DNA of 64,000 nucleotides from Tetrapisispora phaffii CBS 4417 (lineage: Eukaryota > Ascomycota > Saccharomycetes > Saccharomycetales > Saccharomycetaceae): contig NC_016532.1 in NCBI RefSeq assembly GCF_000236905.1, positions 372,001 to 436,000 of the forward strand. The letters run 5' to 3'. This document shows positions 27,103 through 37,469 of this stretch, one piece after another. Position 1 is the first letter of the stretch. Each line of letters starts with the position of its first letter. Under the pieces are notes generated by a model. The model was not told the DNA's origin. It worked only from the letters and a program-made list of their open reading frames with translations, and made no database searches. Position numbers and translations under genes: made by a program.

Positions 27103-28599
27103 ATGGTCGCATCTCAATCCTTTATAAGAATTAAACCGGTAAATTTGGTTAAATTATCAGCTCAGCGCAATGGTAGGGCAGCTACGCATATGAGTTCTGT
27201 ATCAGAGACTGTTGAAAGTGCAAAAAATGATCAGCACATGCTGCGCATCCCTTTAAAACGGTTTCCTAGCGTGATAGGACATTCTACTAGCAGGATCAGT
27301 AGAAGGTTCAATGAGGATACATATTCCATGAGTTTATTGAAGTTACCGTCCATTACGCAGGAGTTGCTTATATCACAGAAGTTGAAAAATGGGGAAGTGC
27401 TGGATGATGTGGAATTGAGATCAAGGTCGATTCTGAATCTTTCTGTTTTTGATGGTCATGGAGGTGATCGTGTTTCAAAATTGTTAGCTGAAAAGTTACA
27501 TGATGAGGTTTCAAATGATTTTATAACAAAGGAGGACTTTTATGAGCTGTTACGAAGATACAAAGACCTAATCAAAGGTCGTTATTGGGAGAATCTCTAC
27601 AGGACAAGAGATACTTTCTATGAAAAATTCATTAAGAATTGCAACACGAAGGAAGAACAAGTCCTGTTTGGGTTAGATAACCAAGGGTCAAGAATGATAT
27701 TTGATAAATGGGGAAATATTATAGACAAAATTTCATTATTAACTGAACAGGAAAGACTTAGAATATTTTATGCGTACTTGAAATTTGATTTGGAATCATG
27801 TTGTGGGTATGGGAAAACAGGAGATTCTAGTACAATGTCCTTGCAGGATAGAGTTGAAACATTTAAAGGGGGTTCGACTGCTTCTTCAATTTTTATATCT
27901 GCATATGGCAATGAACATAATCTGTTTGATGAATCATTTTTCGTTGATCCTAGAAGTTTATTAAAGTTAGTAGTCACACAGGTTGGTGATTCAAAAATAC
28001 TGTTATGCGATTCAAATGGGATAGCGCATAGTTTAACAAAGATACATAGTGCTTCCTCAAAAAGGGAGTCTAAAAGATTATTATATCAAGATGATATGGA
28101 GGTGAATAATGATACGAGTCTTAACAGTGAAGCTGATATTATCGAAGAGGATGCTTTTGGTGATAAAAGATTCTTAAATAATTTTGCAAACACTAGATCA
28201 TTCGGTGATTTGATAGGTAAACCAGAAGGGCTGTCAAGCGAACCAGATATTTATTCATACTTGATAGGGTCAACCAAAACCATCCCTCATTCAGAAAAAT
28301 CGAAATTACAATTCGGAGGCGATGAATGCTTTATTACATTAATTTCAGATGGTGTCTCTAATATTCTCAGCGATCAGGAAGTAGTTGATCTAATAACATC
28401 AACTGTCAACCTTCGTGGTCTGAAAAAAGCTACGCCCCAATATGTAGCAGATGAAGTTATTAAATTCATATCAGCTTTATCAAATAGAAACTCCGACAAC
28501 GCAACATGTGTGGTCTTACGTTTACCGAACTGGGGTAATTGGCCCAATATCGATAGATCAGGTGCTGAAAGAGAACTAAAACTTCTAAACGTCCCTTAA
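27103..28599 (+). CDS. PTC6: Mitochondrial PP2C-type protein phosphatase
   Basis: A 498-residue protein (S. cerevisiae Ptc6/YCR079W, 442). The N-terminus is basic and hydroxylated (SFIRIKPVNLVKLSAQRNGR), consistent with mitochondrial import. PP2C motifs are visible: the early Asp in RRFNEDTYS, FDGHGG with Asp117, VGDSKILLCD, and the C-terminal Asp465 in NSDNATCV. Ptc6 acts in the intermembrane space or matrix, is needed for mitophagy and dephosphorylates the pyruvate dehydrogenase E1 subunit. I placed the start at the ATG at 27103; an upstream in-frame TTG at 27061 is not a likely start. It is longer than the yeast protein through inserts between the DGHGG block and the middle of the domain. 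Confidence 0.93.
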   Translation: MVASQSFIRIKPVNLVKLSAQRNGRAATHMSSVSETVESAKNDQHMLRIPLKRFPSVIGHSTSRISRRFNEDTYSMSLLKLPSITQELLISQKLKNGEVLDDVELRSRSILNLSVFDGHGGDRVSKLLAEKLHDEVSNDFITKEDFYELLRRYKDLIKGRYWENLYRTRDTFYEKFIKNCNTKEEQVLFGLDNQGSRMIFDKWGNIIDKISLLTEQERLRIFYAYLKFDLESCCGYGKTGDSSTMSLQDRVETFKGGSTASSIFISAYGNEHNLFDESFFVDPRSLLKLVVTQVGDSKILLCDSNGIAHSLTKIHSASSKRESKRLLYQDDMEVNNDTSLNSEADIIEEDAFGDKRFLNNFANTRSFGDLIGKPEGLSSEPDIYSYLIGSTKTIPHSEKSKLQFGGDECFITLISDGVSNILSDQEVVDLITSTVNLRGLKKATPQYVADEVIKFISALSNRNSDNATCVVLRLPNWGNWPNIDRSGAERELKLLNVP

Positions 28600-28759
28600 T
28601 TAAAACTATTATATCTATCTAACTACTATCAAATATTCTTCAAACTTTCGATTTACTATTAAGTTATATAATTCCATGTTATTTATCTTATGAATGTTTT
28701 ATTAATTGTTGTGCTATCAAGTTACTTATCTACACATTTATAATTATCCGAGTAACTGC

Positions 28760-28767
28760 TATTTACA
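28760..28767 (-). promoter_or_regulatory. Puf3-type site downstream of RSM19
   Basis: On the RSM19 strand this reads CTTGTAAATA (UGUAAAUA with the preferred C at -2), about 85 bases past the stop codon. A full match to the Puf3 consensus, as expected for a mitochondrial ribosomal protein mRNA. Confidence 0.65.
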
Positions 28768-28848
28768 AGACTTCCTTATCATTTAGTCTCCATCGACTAA
28801 TATATTGTTACAAATTCAAATATTTCAATGATTTCATTGAAATAAAAG

Positions 28849-29124
28849 TTATTTGTTTTTGGTTTGACTGTACTTGAATCTCTTTCTTGTCGGAACGAAT
28901 TCACCTAATTTACAGCCAATCATGTCTTCAACGACTTCAAAAGCAACGTACTCCTTACCATTATGAACTTGAAACTTCAAACCAACAAATTGAGGCAGTA
29001 TTGTAGCACTTCTAGCATTGGTTCTAATTGGTACACCATTCTTAATAGCTTCTTTAATTGGTAATGGAACAATATTTGGACCTTTCCATGCTGAACGAGC
29101 TAATAACCTAATCGTTGGAATCAT
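28849..29124 (-). CDS. RSM19: Mitochondrial ribosomal protein uS19m
   Basis: A 91-residue protein, exactly the length of S. cerevisiae Rsm19 (YNR037C). It shows uS19 signatures: the basic N-terminal [54 protein letters not shown] and the basic tail PTRKRFKY. It sits on the head of the mitochondrial small ribosomal subunit near the A site. No long cleavable presequence is evident, as in yeast. It is transcribed divergently from DBP6 and converges with PTC6. Confidence 0.98.
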   Translation of the reverse strand: MIPTIRLLARSAWKGPNIVPLPIKEAIKNGVPIRTNARSATILPQFVGLKFQVHNGKEYVAFEVVEDMIGCKLGEFVPTRKRFKYSQTKNK

Positions 29125-29462
29125 GGTAAATGTGATGATATATAATACTCGACTGGTTCGTACTAATTCGGAATCAACTTATATTTCCCTCTTATCAAAT
29201 CTTATAATTACAAGTAGACCATATTCAATATGATGATCCCTTTGTGGGTTGTCTTGAAATATTTCAATTACTAAAATCTGAAATATTGAAAATTTTACTA
29301 TGAGCGATGAGGTTTGTTATAAAAAACTGAAAGCTCATTGGGATATTTTGATTAAATATGAAAGAATTTGTAAATGGATTGCATAAAGTTGGAACAACAT
29401 CAATTATTTAGAACTGATTCTAAGAGTAGATACTGTGAAGAAATTGTAAGTATAATTTAAAG
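29125..29462. other. RSM19-DBP6 divergent promoter region
   Basis: Shared promoter with a clear PAC element and an RRPE-like element on the DBP6 side, listed separately. The rest is AT-rich and unremarkable. Confidence 0.55.
29287..29311 (+). promoter_or_regulatory. RRPE-like plus PAC elements, DBP6 promoter
   Basis: TGAAAATTTT at 29287-29296 (one A shorter than the ideal RRPE) followed eight bases later by an exact PAC core GCGATGAG at 29304-29311. This adjacent RRPE-PAC pair, about 150-175 bases before the ATG, is the standard ribosome-biogenesis promoter module bound by Stb3 and Dot6/Tod6. Confidence 0.75.
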
Positions 29463-31469
29463 ATGTTTGCTCTTCGTTTCAATCCGACAGAGGCGGTCAC
29501 AGATGTGCCAGATCAATTAGAAGGTAAGCCAAAAAAATTGATTCCTTTGAAGAGAAATAAATCTTCCGATGATGAGAAAGAAAGCGATGATGAGGAACCA
29601 GATGTTGTTGATTCCAGTTCCAGTGTATTAGAAGAATTGGACTTTCAAGAGGAGGAAAGTAGCGATGAAAGTGCTGAGGAGAGTGAAGTGAACATTCCTG
29701 ATGCTGATAGAATAGAAAAGAATGCTGAACAGAAAGAAAATAAGCAAGGTGAAGATCAAGAACACATGGACATTGATACAGATGAGGAAAGTTCTACTAA
29801 GCACTCTATGGTGTTTTCCAGGTTTCAACAAACTTTGTCCTTGCAAGATAAAATGAAGAAGTCTTCGATGGTTAATGATGATGGCGAAGAAGAAGAAGAA
29901 GAAGAAGAGGTTGAGCAACATGACTTAGAGAGTATTCCTCAACCAGCAAGGGTTAGGGACTCCACGATAGAATATTCTAAGACTGGAGAGCACAAGGATA
30001 CCGCATGGAAATTTACGGAAAAAATCCACTACGATAACAGCATGATTAAGTCCTTTGATGACTACAAAAACCAATTAGATCCAAAACTTCTGAAAAATAT
30101 TCAAGAAAAATTCTCAACTGAAACGTTCCCAATTCAAACTATTTTACTGGATACTGTTTTACCTTCATTAAATTTTGCTTTGGGAATTACCAAGAAAAAT
30201 TTAACTAGAAGAGTTGGTGATATTTTAGTTAATGCTTCAACTGGTTCAGGTAAAACTTTAGCTTATTCTATTCCAATTTTACAAGCGCTAATCAAACGTA
30301 ATGTTAATAAGCTTAGAGCCATCATAATAGTTCCAACGAAACTATTAATTAACCAAGTATTCAATACTTTGAATAGTTTAGCAAGTGGTAGTAGTTTGAT
30401 TATCAGTACTTCAAGATTAGAGAGTTCGTTGAATGAGGAGCATCAAAAACTTTTAGCAAATGAACCCGACATCGTGGTTGTTACACCTGGTAGGCTGGTT
30501 GATCATTTGCAAATGGGATCAATTTCAGTGAAAAACCTAAAATTTTTAGTACTTGACGAAGCTGATAGATTATTAAATCAATCTTTTCAAAATTGGTGCA
30601 ATGAATTATTGAGTAAAATTAGAACACAGAAGAGTGATATTATGCCTGGTAATATTATCAAGATGGTGTTCAGTGCCACATTGACAACAAATACTGAGAA
30701 ATTGCATAGCTTACAATTCTACCATCCGAAACTATTTGTTGTAGATTCGGTGAAACTTTACAACATACCTAAGAAACTTCAAGAATTCAATTTTGCAATT
30801 CCAACAGCCAAAAGTATTTACAAACCTTTGTTTTTATTACGTCTCTTAGATCAACTTTCAAATGCAAAGGTCTTGGTCTTCGTTAAATCAAACCAGAATT
30901 CCTTGAGATTGACATCATTATTGTCTAAACTAATTGAACAAAATCTAGGTAAGAAACATACCATTGAATCAGTCAATTCAAATAATTCAAGAGGTACCAA
31001 CAGAAAAATTGTGAACGACTTTTCTGACGATAGGTTAAAGAAGGATGTTTGTACCGTATTAATCACAACTGATATTATGTCAAGAGGTATCGATATTAAT
31101 AACATTACCGATGTAATAAATTACGACTTACCAATATCTTCACAACAATATGTCCATCGTGTAGGAAGAACAGCAAGAGCTGGTACCGAGGGTACCACTT
31201 ACAACTTACTGGTTGGTAAGGGTGAAAGAAAATTCTGGACTGATCACATAAATGTGGACATTGCCAGAGATGCGGATGGTTATAAACCAAAATATGTTGG
31301 ACAAGGAGAACACATTGGTACCGAAACAGATAATAAAGATCAAGCAAACGATGCAGACCAACAAAGGCAAAGATTTGAATATACTAACCCACTTCTTGAA
31401 ATTGCTCAAAAAGATATTAATAATTATAAAGATGCATTATCATCACTACACGAATTGACAAACCAGTGA
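29463..31469 (+). CDS. DBP6: DEAD-box RNA helicase of 60S ribosome assembly
   Basis: A 668-residue nucleolar helicase (S. cerevisiae Dbp6, YNR038W, 629) acting in early pre-60S assembly with Rsa3, Nop8 and the Npa1 complex. The first 180 residues are very acidic with Glu/Asp/Ser runs. Helicase motifs are all visible: motif I ASTGSGKT (258-265), TPGRLVDHL, DEAD at Asp365-Asp368, SAT at 404-406, ITTDIMSRGID and HRVGRTARAG. The Q-motif region KFSTETFPIQTILLDTVLPSL is of the divergent type seen in Dbp6. The promoter carries RRPE-like and PAC elements, in line with its role. Confidence 0.97.
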   Translation: MFALRFNPTEAVTDVPDQLEGKPKKLIPLKRNKSSDDEKESDDEEPDVVDSSSSVLEELDFQEEESSDESAEESEVNIPDADRIEKNAEQKENKQGEDQEHMDIDTDEESSTKHSMVFSRFQQTLSLQDKMKKSSMVNDDGEEEEEEEEVEQHDLESIPQPARVRDSTIEYSKTGEHKDTAWKFTEKIHYDNSMIKSFDDYKNQLDPKLLKNIQEKFSTETFPIQTILLDTVLPSLNFALGITKKNLTRRVGDILVNASTGSGKTLAYSIPILQALIKRNVNKLRAIIIVPTKLLINQVFNTLNSLASGSSLIISTSRLESSLNEEHQKLLANEPDIVVVTPGRLVDHLQMGSISVKNLKFLVLDEADRLLNQSFQNWCNELLSKIRTQKSDIMPGNIIKMVFSATLTTNTEKLHSLQFYHPKLFVVDSVKLYNIPKKLQEFNFAIPTAKSIYKPLFLLRLLDQLSNAKVLVFVKSNQNSLRLTSLLSKLIEQNLGKKHTIESVNSNNSRGTNRKIVNDFSDDRLKKDVCTVLITTDIMSRGIDINNITDVINYDLPISSQQYVHRVGRTARAGTEGTTYNLLVGKGERKFWTDHINVDIARDADGYKPKYVGQGEHIGTETDNKDQANDADQQRQRFEYTNPLLEIAQKDINNYKDALSSLHELTNQ

Positions 31470-32071
31470 ATGGAGCAGACTAATTTATACACTGTGATAT
31501 AATTCAATTATCTGCCAAATATATATTAATGGGAAAAACCTGTTATGCAAGCATTAGTATTAATATTAGAGGCTCTCATATAAACATCAAGATACAAGTA
31601 GTGTGTTTCTTGTCATTCCATGATTAGACAACTTTTTATTTATAAGGTGTTATGAAACCAACACATATCTATATAGTATATCACTTCCGTAACCACTATC
31701 ATTATACCAAATATATTGCATGTGCTCACATCTCTCTAACTACTGTAGTGCCTATTGATGCATCTTATATAGAGAGCTTTTATCATCTTTCATAGTGAAA
31801 AGTTTTTTATGCCTGTGGTCTTATTGCCTTTTCCGTGTAAGGGAGCAGATGAGATTTAAATGAAAGTTTAAAAGTTGATCTGAAGTTAAAGTGCATATTT
31901 AAATAGTTGGCTCAAATGAATTCTTACAGATATACAAATAGATATTTAGACAATATATTATAATATAAGTGTAGTTATAAGTCAAATACTTACAATATTT
32001 CACTAATTATAATAGTGCTCTTTTTTAAACTTCAGAAAAGCACTATAAAATATACATAAAATTGATTGGAG
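31470..32071. other. DBP6-SRB8 intergenic region
   Basis: AT-rich tandem spacer containing the DBP6 3' end and SRB8 promoter. No inverted repeat, recognised factor site, RNA gene or conserved open frame was seen. Confidence 0.35.
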
Positions 32072-35000
32072 ATGAATCCAGCAAAATATGTACTGATACC
32101 TCCTGATGAACTACATCCTTTAGTTGAGGATAATGATGGTAAGTTTAAAAATAGTTATCCTGATTTTGAGCCGTGGGTGCATACTAGACAAGATGATGAA
32201 ATAATGTTACATTTTGTCGCTAAGGGCTATTATTCTTCATCTAAAGTCAATTTTGAAAGTATTTCTGCTAGATCTTCAATGCAAGAATCGTTACCAAAAC
32301 TAGCAGATGAATTGGCTAACCAGTTTTCTGATATCATTAAAATACGAGAATTGGAAATTAATAAGATATCTTCAGAAGCAGAAACTTATAATTCTGACAC
32401 AAGATTTAGCATTCTCAGTGGACCTGGGTTTAGTTTACCGAGTAGGATGACCTTATCTGATCAACGTAAAGATCAATGGTTAAACGATTTAAGTTCCCCA
32501 TATGTTTCGTTAACTCAGATGTCAAAATTCCTACCCCATGGGTTAAAAAGAAGAGGTTTATTGGAACAATGTTGTCTGAGAAAAGTTCCAATAATAAAAG
32601 CTATTTGGTTGCTTAAATGCTGTTATTCAATGGAGTGGACGCAATTAAAACTAAAGAGTAAAGATAACAAAGATCACAAAGATGATAAAGAGATTAATTC
32701 TCAATTATTAAAGGAATGGACTGAGAATTTTATTTATATCTTGGAAAAAATGCTGTTAGATATGGCTAACTATTATAATGATCCCGAGAAGTTAAAAAAT
32801 TGGAAGAGTGGAATACAATACTATTTAAAATTACTTGGTAATTGTTATAGGCTCGAATTGATAGATAAACAAATATTTCTCTATTGGCTTGTAGAATTTG
32901 TCGGAAAAGTCGAAAATCTAGAATATTTTCCTCTAACTTTCCATATATTAACTATATTTTGGCAAGATATTACAACTGTGGCAGAAAATGATGCATTGAT
33001 GAAACCTTTATTTTTAGTAACAAAGATTACTGACATACTGTTACATAAGTATGTTACAATTTCACAAAGCCGATCAATGATTAGTGATGAAAAATATATT
33101 ATTAATGATATTAAAAAAAATAATAAAATAAAGGAATCATTCTTACTCATGATCAGAAATCTTATATGTGATTTATTTCAAAACCAGCTGTTAGAGATAT
33201 TTTTGTTTCCTTCTGCTAAATGGGAAATATATAAGCCATATCTATATGAAATTACTAATTATCTTGGTAATTCAGAGGATATACATAATGAGGCTAAAAA
33301 GAAGTTAGAATTGATAAGTTATAGAAATGAATCATTAAAAATTAATAGTACACTAAGATCATCGAATGTCAATGCTGATGAGTTAACTTCTGTTGAGAAC
33401 AAAAACGTAGATTTACACCACGTAAAATTAAATTGTATTGATACGGTTTTAGCTCAGGCATTAGATGATAATAGCATTGATTTTGATTGGGCATCATACG
33501 TAGATAGAGAAATTACCCAGTTATCTCAGGTTGTTCAGCTAGTACTCTGGGCAATTTCCCCATCAAAAAGAAAACATTATGAAGCGCATCAGATAGTTGC
33601 TCGTATAATCCTTCTCATTATAAATTCATTAGCAAATCTTCGAGAATATGTGATCGAAGATATCATTTGGTCAGTTGTATTTCAAATCCCAAAATTATCA
33701 GATGAGGAAAGAACTTTGTTCATTTCTCTTCCCGATCTTTACAGATTGCTTAACACTCTAGTTAATTATGGTATTGTTAAAGTTCCAACATATATCAGAA
33801 AATTAATTAGTTCTGGTATTTTGTATCTAACATCCTCAGACGATAAGTTTTTTCATTGTACTGTGTTAATTAACCTTAAAATATCACCTTTGATGAAAAA
33901 TCAATATAATATGGTGTTGAGAAATGTCATGGAATATGATAGTCATTACTTTGAAGATTATAATTTTGATACCATAAATAATCAAGTAGAAATATTAAGG
34001 CCTGAATTAATGTCTGGTGAATCTTTTGATTATGATACGCTCACTTACAATACAAAAACTCTTTTAGGAGAAAAAATTCTAAGCTCGATTTGTGGTGAAG
34101 AATTAATTATGGTCAATAAACAAATTCTTTTGAAAAATTTCGATATCCTTTGCGTGAAGTTAGACACTTTTCATTTATTCTACAAATGGGTCGAATATAT
34201 CGTATATCATCAATTGATTGATAATACAGAGACACTTGAAATACTATGTGATATACTATTGAGATATTCTAAGTTATTTTCACAATATATTAACGACCAT
34301 ATCTTATTTACCAAGACATTGATACTGATATACACAAAAATTGTAAAGGTTAATGATAATGTAGCCTACTCTGTGTCATCATTAATGCCATTTTGGAAGT
34401 TCTTTATGAAGAGTTTCCCATACGCAATAAAATATGATGAAAACTTGAGAAATGAATTAGGAGCTATCTATGAGGAAGAAAAACTTAAAGCTGATAAATT
34501 ATGTAAAGATAGATTTTTATTAAAATCAATTAATGAAGCATTACACGGAAATATCGCAAATTCTACTGGTTCTACTTTTAATTTCCCAGAGGTTTTTCAA
34601 ACAAATTTAAGAACATTTTTAAGTGAGAATATTGACAATGCTACCAGAAAGAATTCCAGATATATGATGATGTTATTGATGAATGTGAATAGAAGAGATT
34701 ACAACAAATTTATTGCAGTGTATCTTAAAAGGAAAACATTTAAAATTGAAGATTTGATATATTTAATATCATATAAATTATTGACATTTGAGCAGATTCA
34801 AAATACCTTAACAATGGATTTTGTTCTAACAGTATTGTCGTATAATCATTCAGAATCGTCGAGATATAACGAGCATATTCAATTTTATGCTATCTCCAAA
34901 GCTAGTTACATCAGCTCCAATTTCAAATCAATCATACATTCAACGATGAAGAAGATTGATGAACTTTACGAATTTTTCCTAGATATTCTAGTTGAGTTTG

Positions 35001-36352
35001 GCACATATTCAAAGCACCTGGAAAATACTATCGAAGCTATTGTTCAGTTTTTAAAGGATGAAAAATGCTCTCATTATGACTTAATAATAGATTTGATAAA
35101 CTATGGCGTCGAGAATAAAGACAAAGATGATACCCAAGAAATTGTTTTGAATGAATCGAATAACCTCTATGAATTTTTAGATTTTACCAATTTATGGATT
35201 TTCCAAGGTTACACTAAATATCTTTTACAAAAATATTTATTAGAGTCAAATGATTTTGAGAGAACTAGAGAATTTCTTTTTGAGACTGTTTTGGCAAGTA
35301 GATATAGTTGTTTGTGTTCTCGTTTGTTTTGGGCGATTAGTGATCCTGAAATTATGAAAGCGGTCATCACAATTTTCGAGGAAAGATTTTTTAAAAATTG
35401 TTTAGATGATTCAGAAGAATATAATGTTATGTGGGAAGTAATAATTGAGATCATTACCTCTTTATCTCAACAACTAAAAGTGAACAATAACAGAACATCA
35501 AGTCAAAGTATAGGAGTGGCTAACACAAGATCTCCGTCATTGAACAATATTGATTTTATAAGTAAGAATTACAACACTGATTCGTGGGATTTAAATTCTG
35601 AGGATACCGCCGAAGTTTCATCTTTTTCTATCTATATCGAATCATTCGATGCTATCATCTCTCACTTTGCTAAAATGGACAAAGATAAATTGCTGGGAAT
35701 GCGATGCAAATTAGATTCGTTTTTAAAAATATCGATATTGAACCAAATATCTATTTTCAATTTTGTCACTAAATTAATTAAAAAAAATGAAGTAAAATAT
35801 TTGAATGATCTTCTAGAAAATATATTTACTTTATTTCATAAGATATCATTTGACTTGAGTTTAGAGTTGATGTTATACGAAATATTATCATCATTAAAAT
35901 CATATTGTATTTTTTTTGCCACAACCGAGAACAGTAAAAACAAAAACCAAAATTCGCAAAGCAATACCAACAGCGGTAGCAGTAACATTAGTATATCAAA
36001 AGCTCCCGATAAGAAAAATAATGCATTCGTGATTCCATCTATATTAATGGAGCTGTCCCCATTCAAAGTGTCCTCATTTACTAGAAAAGAACGTGTAGAC
36101 GAGATTGACGACAATATCTCATTAGGCATCAATACTGTTGACACCACAAGAGAGAATACAAATAGAAAAAAATCCCCAAATAACTTTTTCTTCTACGACA
36201 AAGTTCAAAACACATATCTATGTAAATTCTATGATGAGCCATACCATTGTATAAACAATTACCAAAGTGAAGCAACATCCGACTCATTCAACAACTCCTG
36301 TTTGAACCTGAGCTTTTTCGACGCTGTGTATGAAAGAAAGAATCCAAAATAG
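32072..36352 (+). CDS. SRB8: Mediator kinase-module subunit Med12
   Basis: A 1426-residue protein, almost exactly the length of S. cerevisiae Srb8 (YCR081W, 1427). Med12 is part of the Cdk8 kinase module (Srb8, Srb9, Srb10, Srb11) that reversibly binds Mediator and activates the kinase through its N-terminal segment. The conserved N-terminus is visible (NPAKYVLIPPDELHPLV, then PDFEPWVHTRQDDEIMLHFVAKGYY), with a helical body after it and a Ser/Asn-rich low-complexity stretch near residues 1290-1320. I used the ATG at 32072; an in-frame TTG two codons earlier is not needed. AT content is high and Asn/Lys codons are common, as in large slowly expressed yeast genes. Confidence 0.95.
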   Translation: MNPAKYVLIPPDELHPLVEDNDGKFKNSYPDFEPWVHTRQDDEIMLHFVAKGYYSSSKVNFESISARSSMQESLPKLADELANQFSDIIKIRELEINKISSEAETYNSDTRFSILSGPGFSLPSRMTLSDQRKDQWLNDLSSPYVSLTQMSKFLPHGLKRRGLLEQCCLRKVPIIKAIWLLKCCYSMEWTQLKLKSKDNKDHKDDKEINSQLLKEWTENFIYILEKMLLDMANYYNDPEKLKNWKSGIQYYLKLLGNCYRLELIDKQIFLYWLVEFVGKVENLEYFPLTFHILTIFWQDITTVAENDALMKPLFLVTKITDILLHKYVTISQSRSMISDEKYIINDIKKNNKIKESFLLMIRNLICDLFQNQLLEIFLFPSAKWEIYKPYLYEITNYLGNSEDIHNEAKKKLELISYRNESLKINSTLRSSNVNADELTSVENKNVDLHHVKLNCIDTVLAQALDDNSIDFDWASYVDREITQLSQVVQLVLWAISPSKRKHYEAHQIVARIILLIINSLANLREYVIEDIIWSVVFQIPKLSDEERTLFISLPDLYRLLNTLVNYGIVKVPTYIRKLISSGILYLTSSDDKFFHCTVLINLKISPLMKNQYNMVLRNVMEYDSHYFEDYNFDTINNQVEILRPELMSGESFDYDTLTYNTKTLLGEKILSSICGEELIMVNKQILLKNFDILCVKLDTFHLFYKWVEYIVYHQLIDNTETLEILCDILLRYSKLFSQYINDHILFTKTLILIYTKIVKVNDNVAYSVSSLMPFWKFFMKSFPYAIKYDENLRNELGAIYEEEKLKADKLCKDRFLLKSINEALHGNIANSTGSTFNFPEVFQTNLRTFLSENIDNATRKNSRYMMMLLMNVNRRDYNKFIAVYLKRKTFKIEDLIYLISYKLLTFEQIQNTLTMDFVLTVLSYNHSESSRYNEHIQFYAISKASYISSNFKSIIHSTMKKIDELYEFFLDILVEFGTYSKHLENTIEAIVQFLKDEKCSHYDLIIDLINYGVENKDKDDTQEIVLNESNNLYEFLDFTNLWIFQGYTKYLLQKYLLESNDFERTREFLFETVLASRYSCLCSRLFWAISDPEIMKAVITIFEERFFKNCLDDSEEYNVMWEVIIEIITSLSQQLKVNNNRTSSQSIGVANTRSPSLNNIDFISKNYNTDSWDLNSEDTAEVSSFSIYIESFDAIISHFAKMDKDKLLGMRCKLDSFLKISILNQISIFNFVTKLIKKNEVKYLNDLLENIFTLFHKISFDLSLELMLYEILSSLKSYCIFFATTENSKNKNQNSQSNTNSGSSNISISKAPDKKNNAFVIPSILMELSPFKVSSFTRKERVDEIDDNISLGINTVDTTRENTNRKKSPNNFFFYDKVQNTYLCKFYDEPYHCINNYQSEATSDSFNNSCLNLSFFDAVYERKNPK

Positions 36353-37079
36353 CACTTTACTTTAATGACATTTGATACTGAAACCGTGACATATCTCGAA
36401 GGTTTAATGTGTCAGTGTGGCGCGTCGCATTATCACACCATACGAATTACCCGCCATCCTTATTTTGTTTTTGTGTCTTCTTTTTTCTGTTTCCAAATTA
36501 TTACAGTGGCAAATATTTAATGGGCGGATAAGTTAACAGACGCATATAACAATGACATCTTTAAAACAATGGACAATGCAAGTATTGATAAAATATTTCA
36601 AAGTGCAAGAACTTTCTTTGAATTGTATATTAAAGAGCAGCTTGGTTTCTACTATAAGAGTCACCTAGTTTTAATATTAGAAGCTTACCAGTGTGCTGTT
36701 TTAGCTATTGGTCCCGATATTTGTGCCTGTTTGTTTTTATTTTTTGCAACGAGCTAGCTTTTGTTGTAGTGGATAAAGCATATTTGTATATTGGAAGGCC
36801 AGGGACTATATATTAGATTATATGTTCTGCAGTATAATTTTTCCTCTCTTCCAAAAATTATAACATCGAGTGGAGAAGAGAATATTTTATTTTAGGGTTG
36901 TTGTTTTTTTTATTTGTTTTTGATTATTAAGTTTGTTAACATATTATAGTCAGTTTACAATAAAAATAGTCACGCATAACTCAAATCTCTATTTTATCCA
37001 TTCTGTAACAATAACGATACTGATAAAAAACTCTTGCATACAAAGATCAACAGCAAAATCGACACATATAAATAGGCAT
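36353..37079. other. SRB8-AHC2 intergenic region
   Basis: A 727-base spacer with a Reb1-type TTACCCG at 36447-36453, long T tracts (near 36480 and 36905) and one short orphan ORF listed separately. No tRNA or snoRNA boxes were recognised. Confidence 0.4.
36569..36757 (+). CDS. Orphan 62-codon ORF, doubtful
   Basis: Begins with an ATG and encodes 62 residues: a mixed N-terminal half (MDNASIDKIFQSARTFFELY) and a hydrophobic C-terminal half (LVLILEAYQCAVLAIG, then CACLFLFFATS) that could span a membrane. I do not recognise it. In S. cerevisiae nothing is annotated between SRB8 and AHC2, and random ORFs of this length are expected in AT-rich yeast DNA. It could be a species-specific small protein or chance; chance is more likely. 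Confidence 0.15.
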   Translation: MDNASIDKIFQSARTFFELYIKEQLGFYYKSHLVLILEAYQCAVLAIGPDICACLFLFFATS

Positions 37080-37469
37080 ATGATTACTCCAGAACATATC
37101 CAATCAAATATAAAGTATTTTCAAGAAAATGATATTGAAAACGATAATGATTACCAACTGTTGATGCAACAGAAACACGTTATGGAACAGAAATTGATGG
37201 AAAGGAACTATTATCACAAGAATTTCCAACTTTTGTATTCTCTTGTTGAAAAATCAAGAAACTATCAAGAGTTCGTCGACATTCTAGTCAATAATAAGAC
37301 CCTACTGAAAGAAATATTCACTTTGGAAGGACAACTTAGAAGATCTCATCATCTGATAAATTCTGATAATGTGGAAATAGACTGGCTGCATAAATTTGGC
37401 ATCGACATAATGGAATATATAGTGAAGGATCCAAAACTTTTTTCTCTGTATAACAATGGTTTACTTTAA
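37080..37469 (+). CDS. AHC2: ADA histone acetyltransferase complex subunit
   Basis: A 129-residue protein (S. cerevisiae Ahc2, YCR082W, 128). Ahc2 with Ahc1 distinguishes the ADA complex (Gcn5, Ada2, Ada3, Sgf29) from SAGA and tethers Ahc1 to the catalytic module. The start MITPEHIQ matches the yeast N-terminus, as do the central NYQEFVDIL...N...LLKEIFTLE block and the C-terminal LFSLYNNGLL. The frame is open upstream for almost 150 bases but has no other ATG, so the start at 37080 is well defined. It is a small helical protein without recognised motifs. Confidence 0.92.
   Translation: MITPEHIQSNIKYFQENDIENDNDYQLLMQQKHVMEQKLMERNYYHKNFQLLYSLVEKSRNYQEFVDILVNNKTLLKEIFTLEGQLRRSHHLINSDNVEIDWLHKFGIDIMEYIVKDPKLFSLYNNGLL

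Noticed and set aside
31399..31407. TACTAAC-like branch point inside DBP6
   Set aside because: It lies in a continuous coding frame with no donor site upstream; the reading frame is intact through it.
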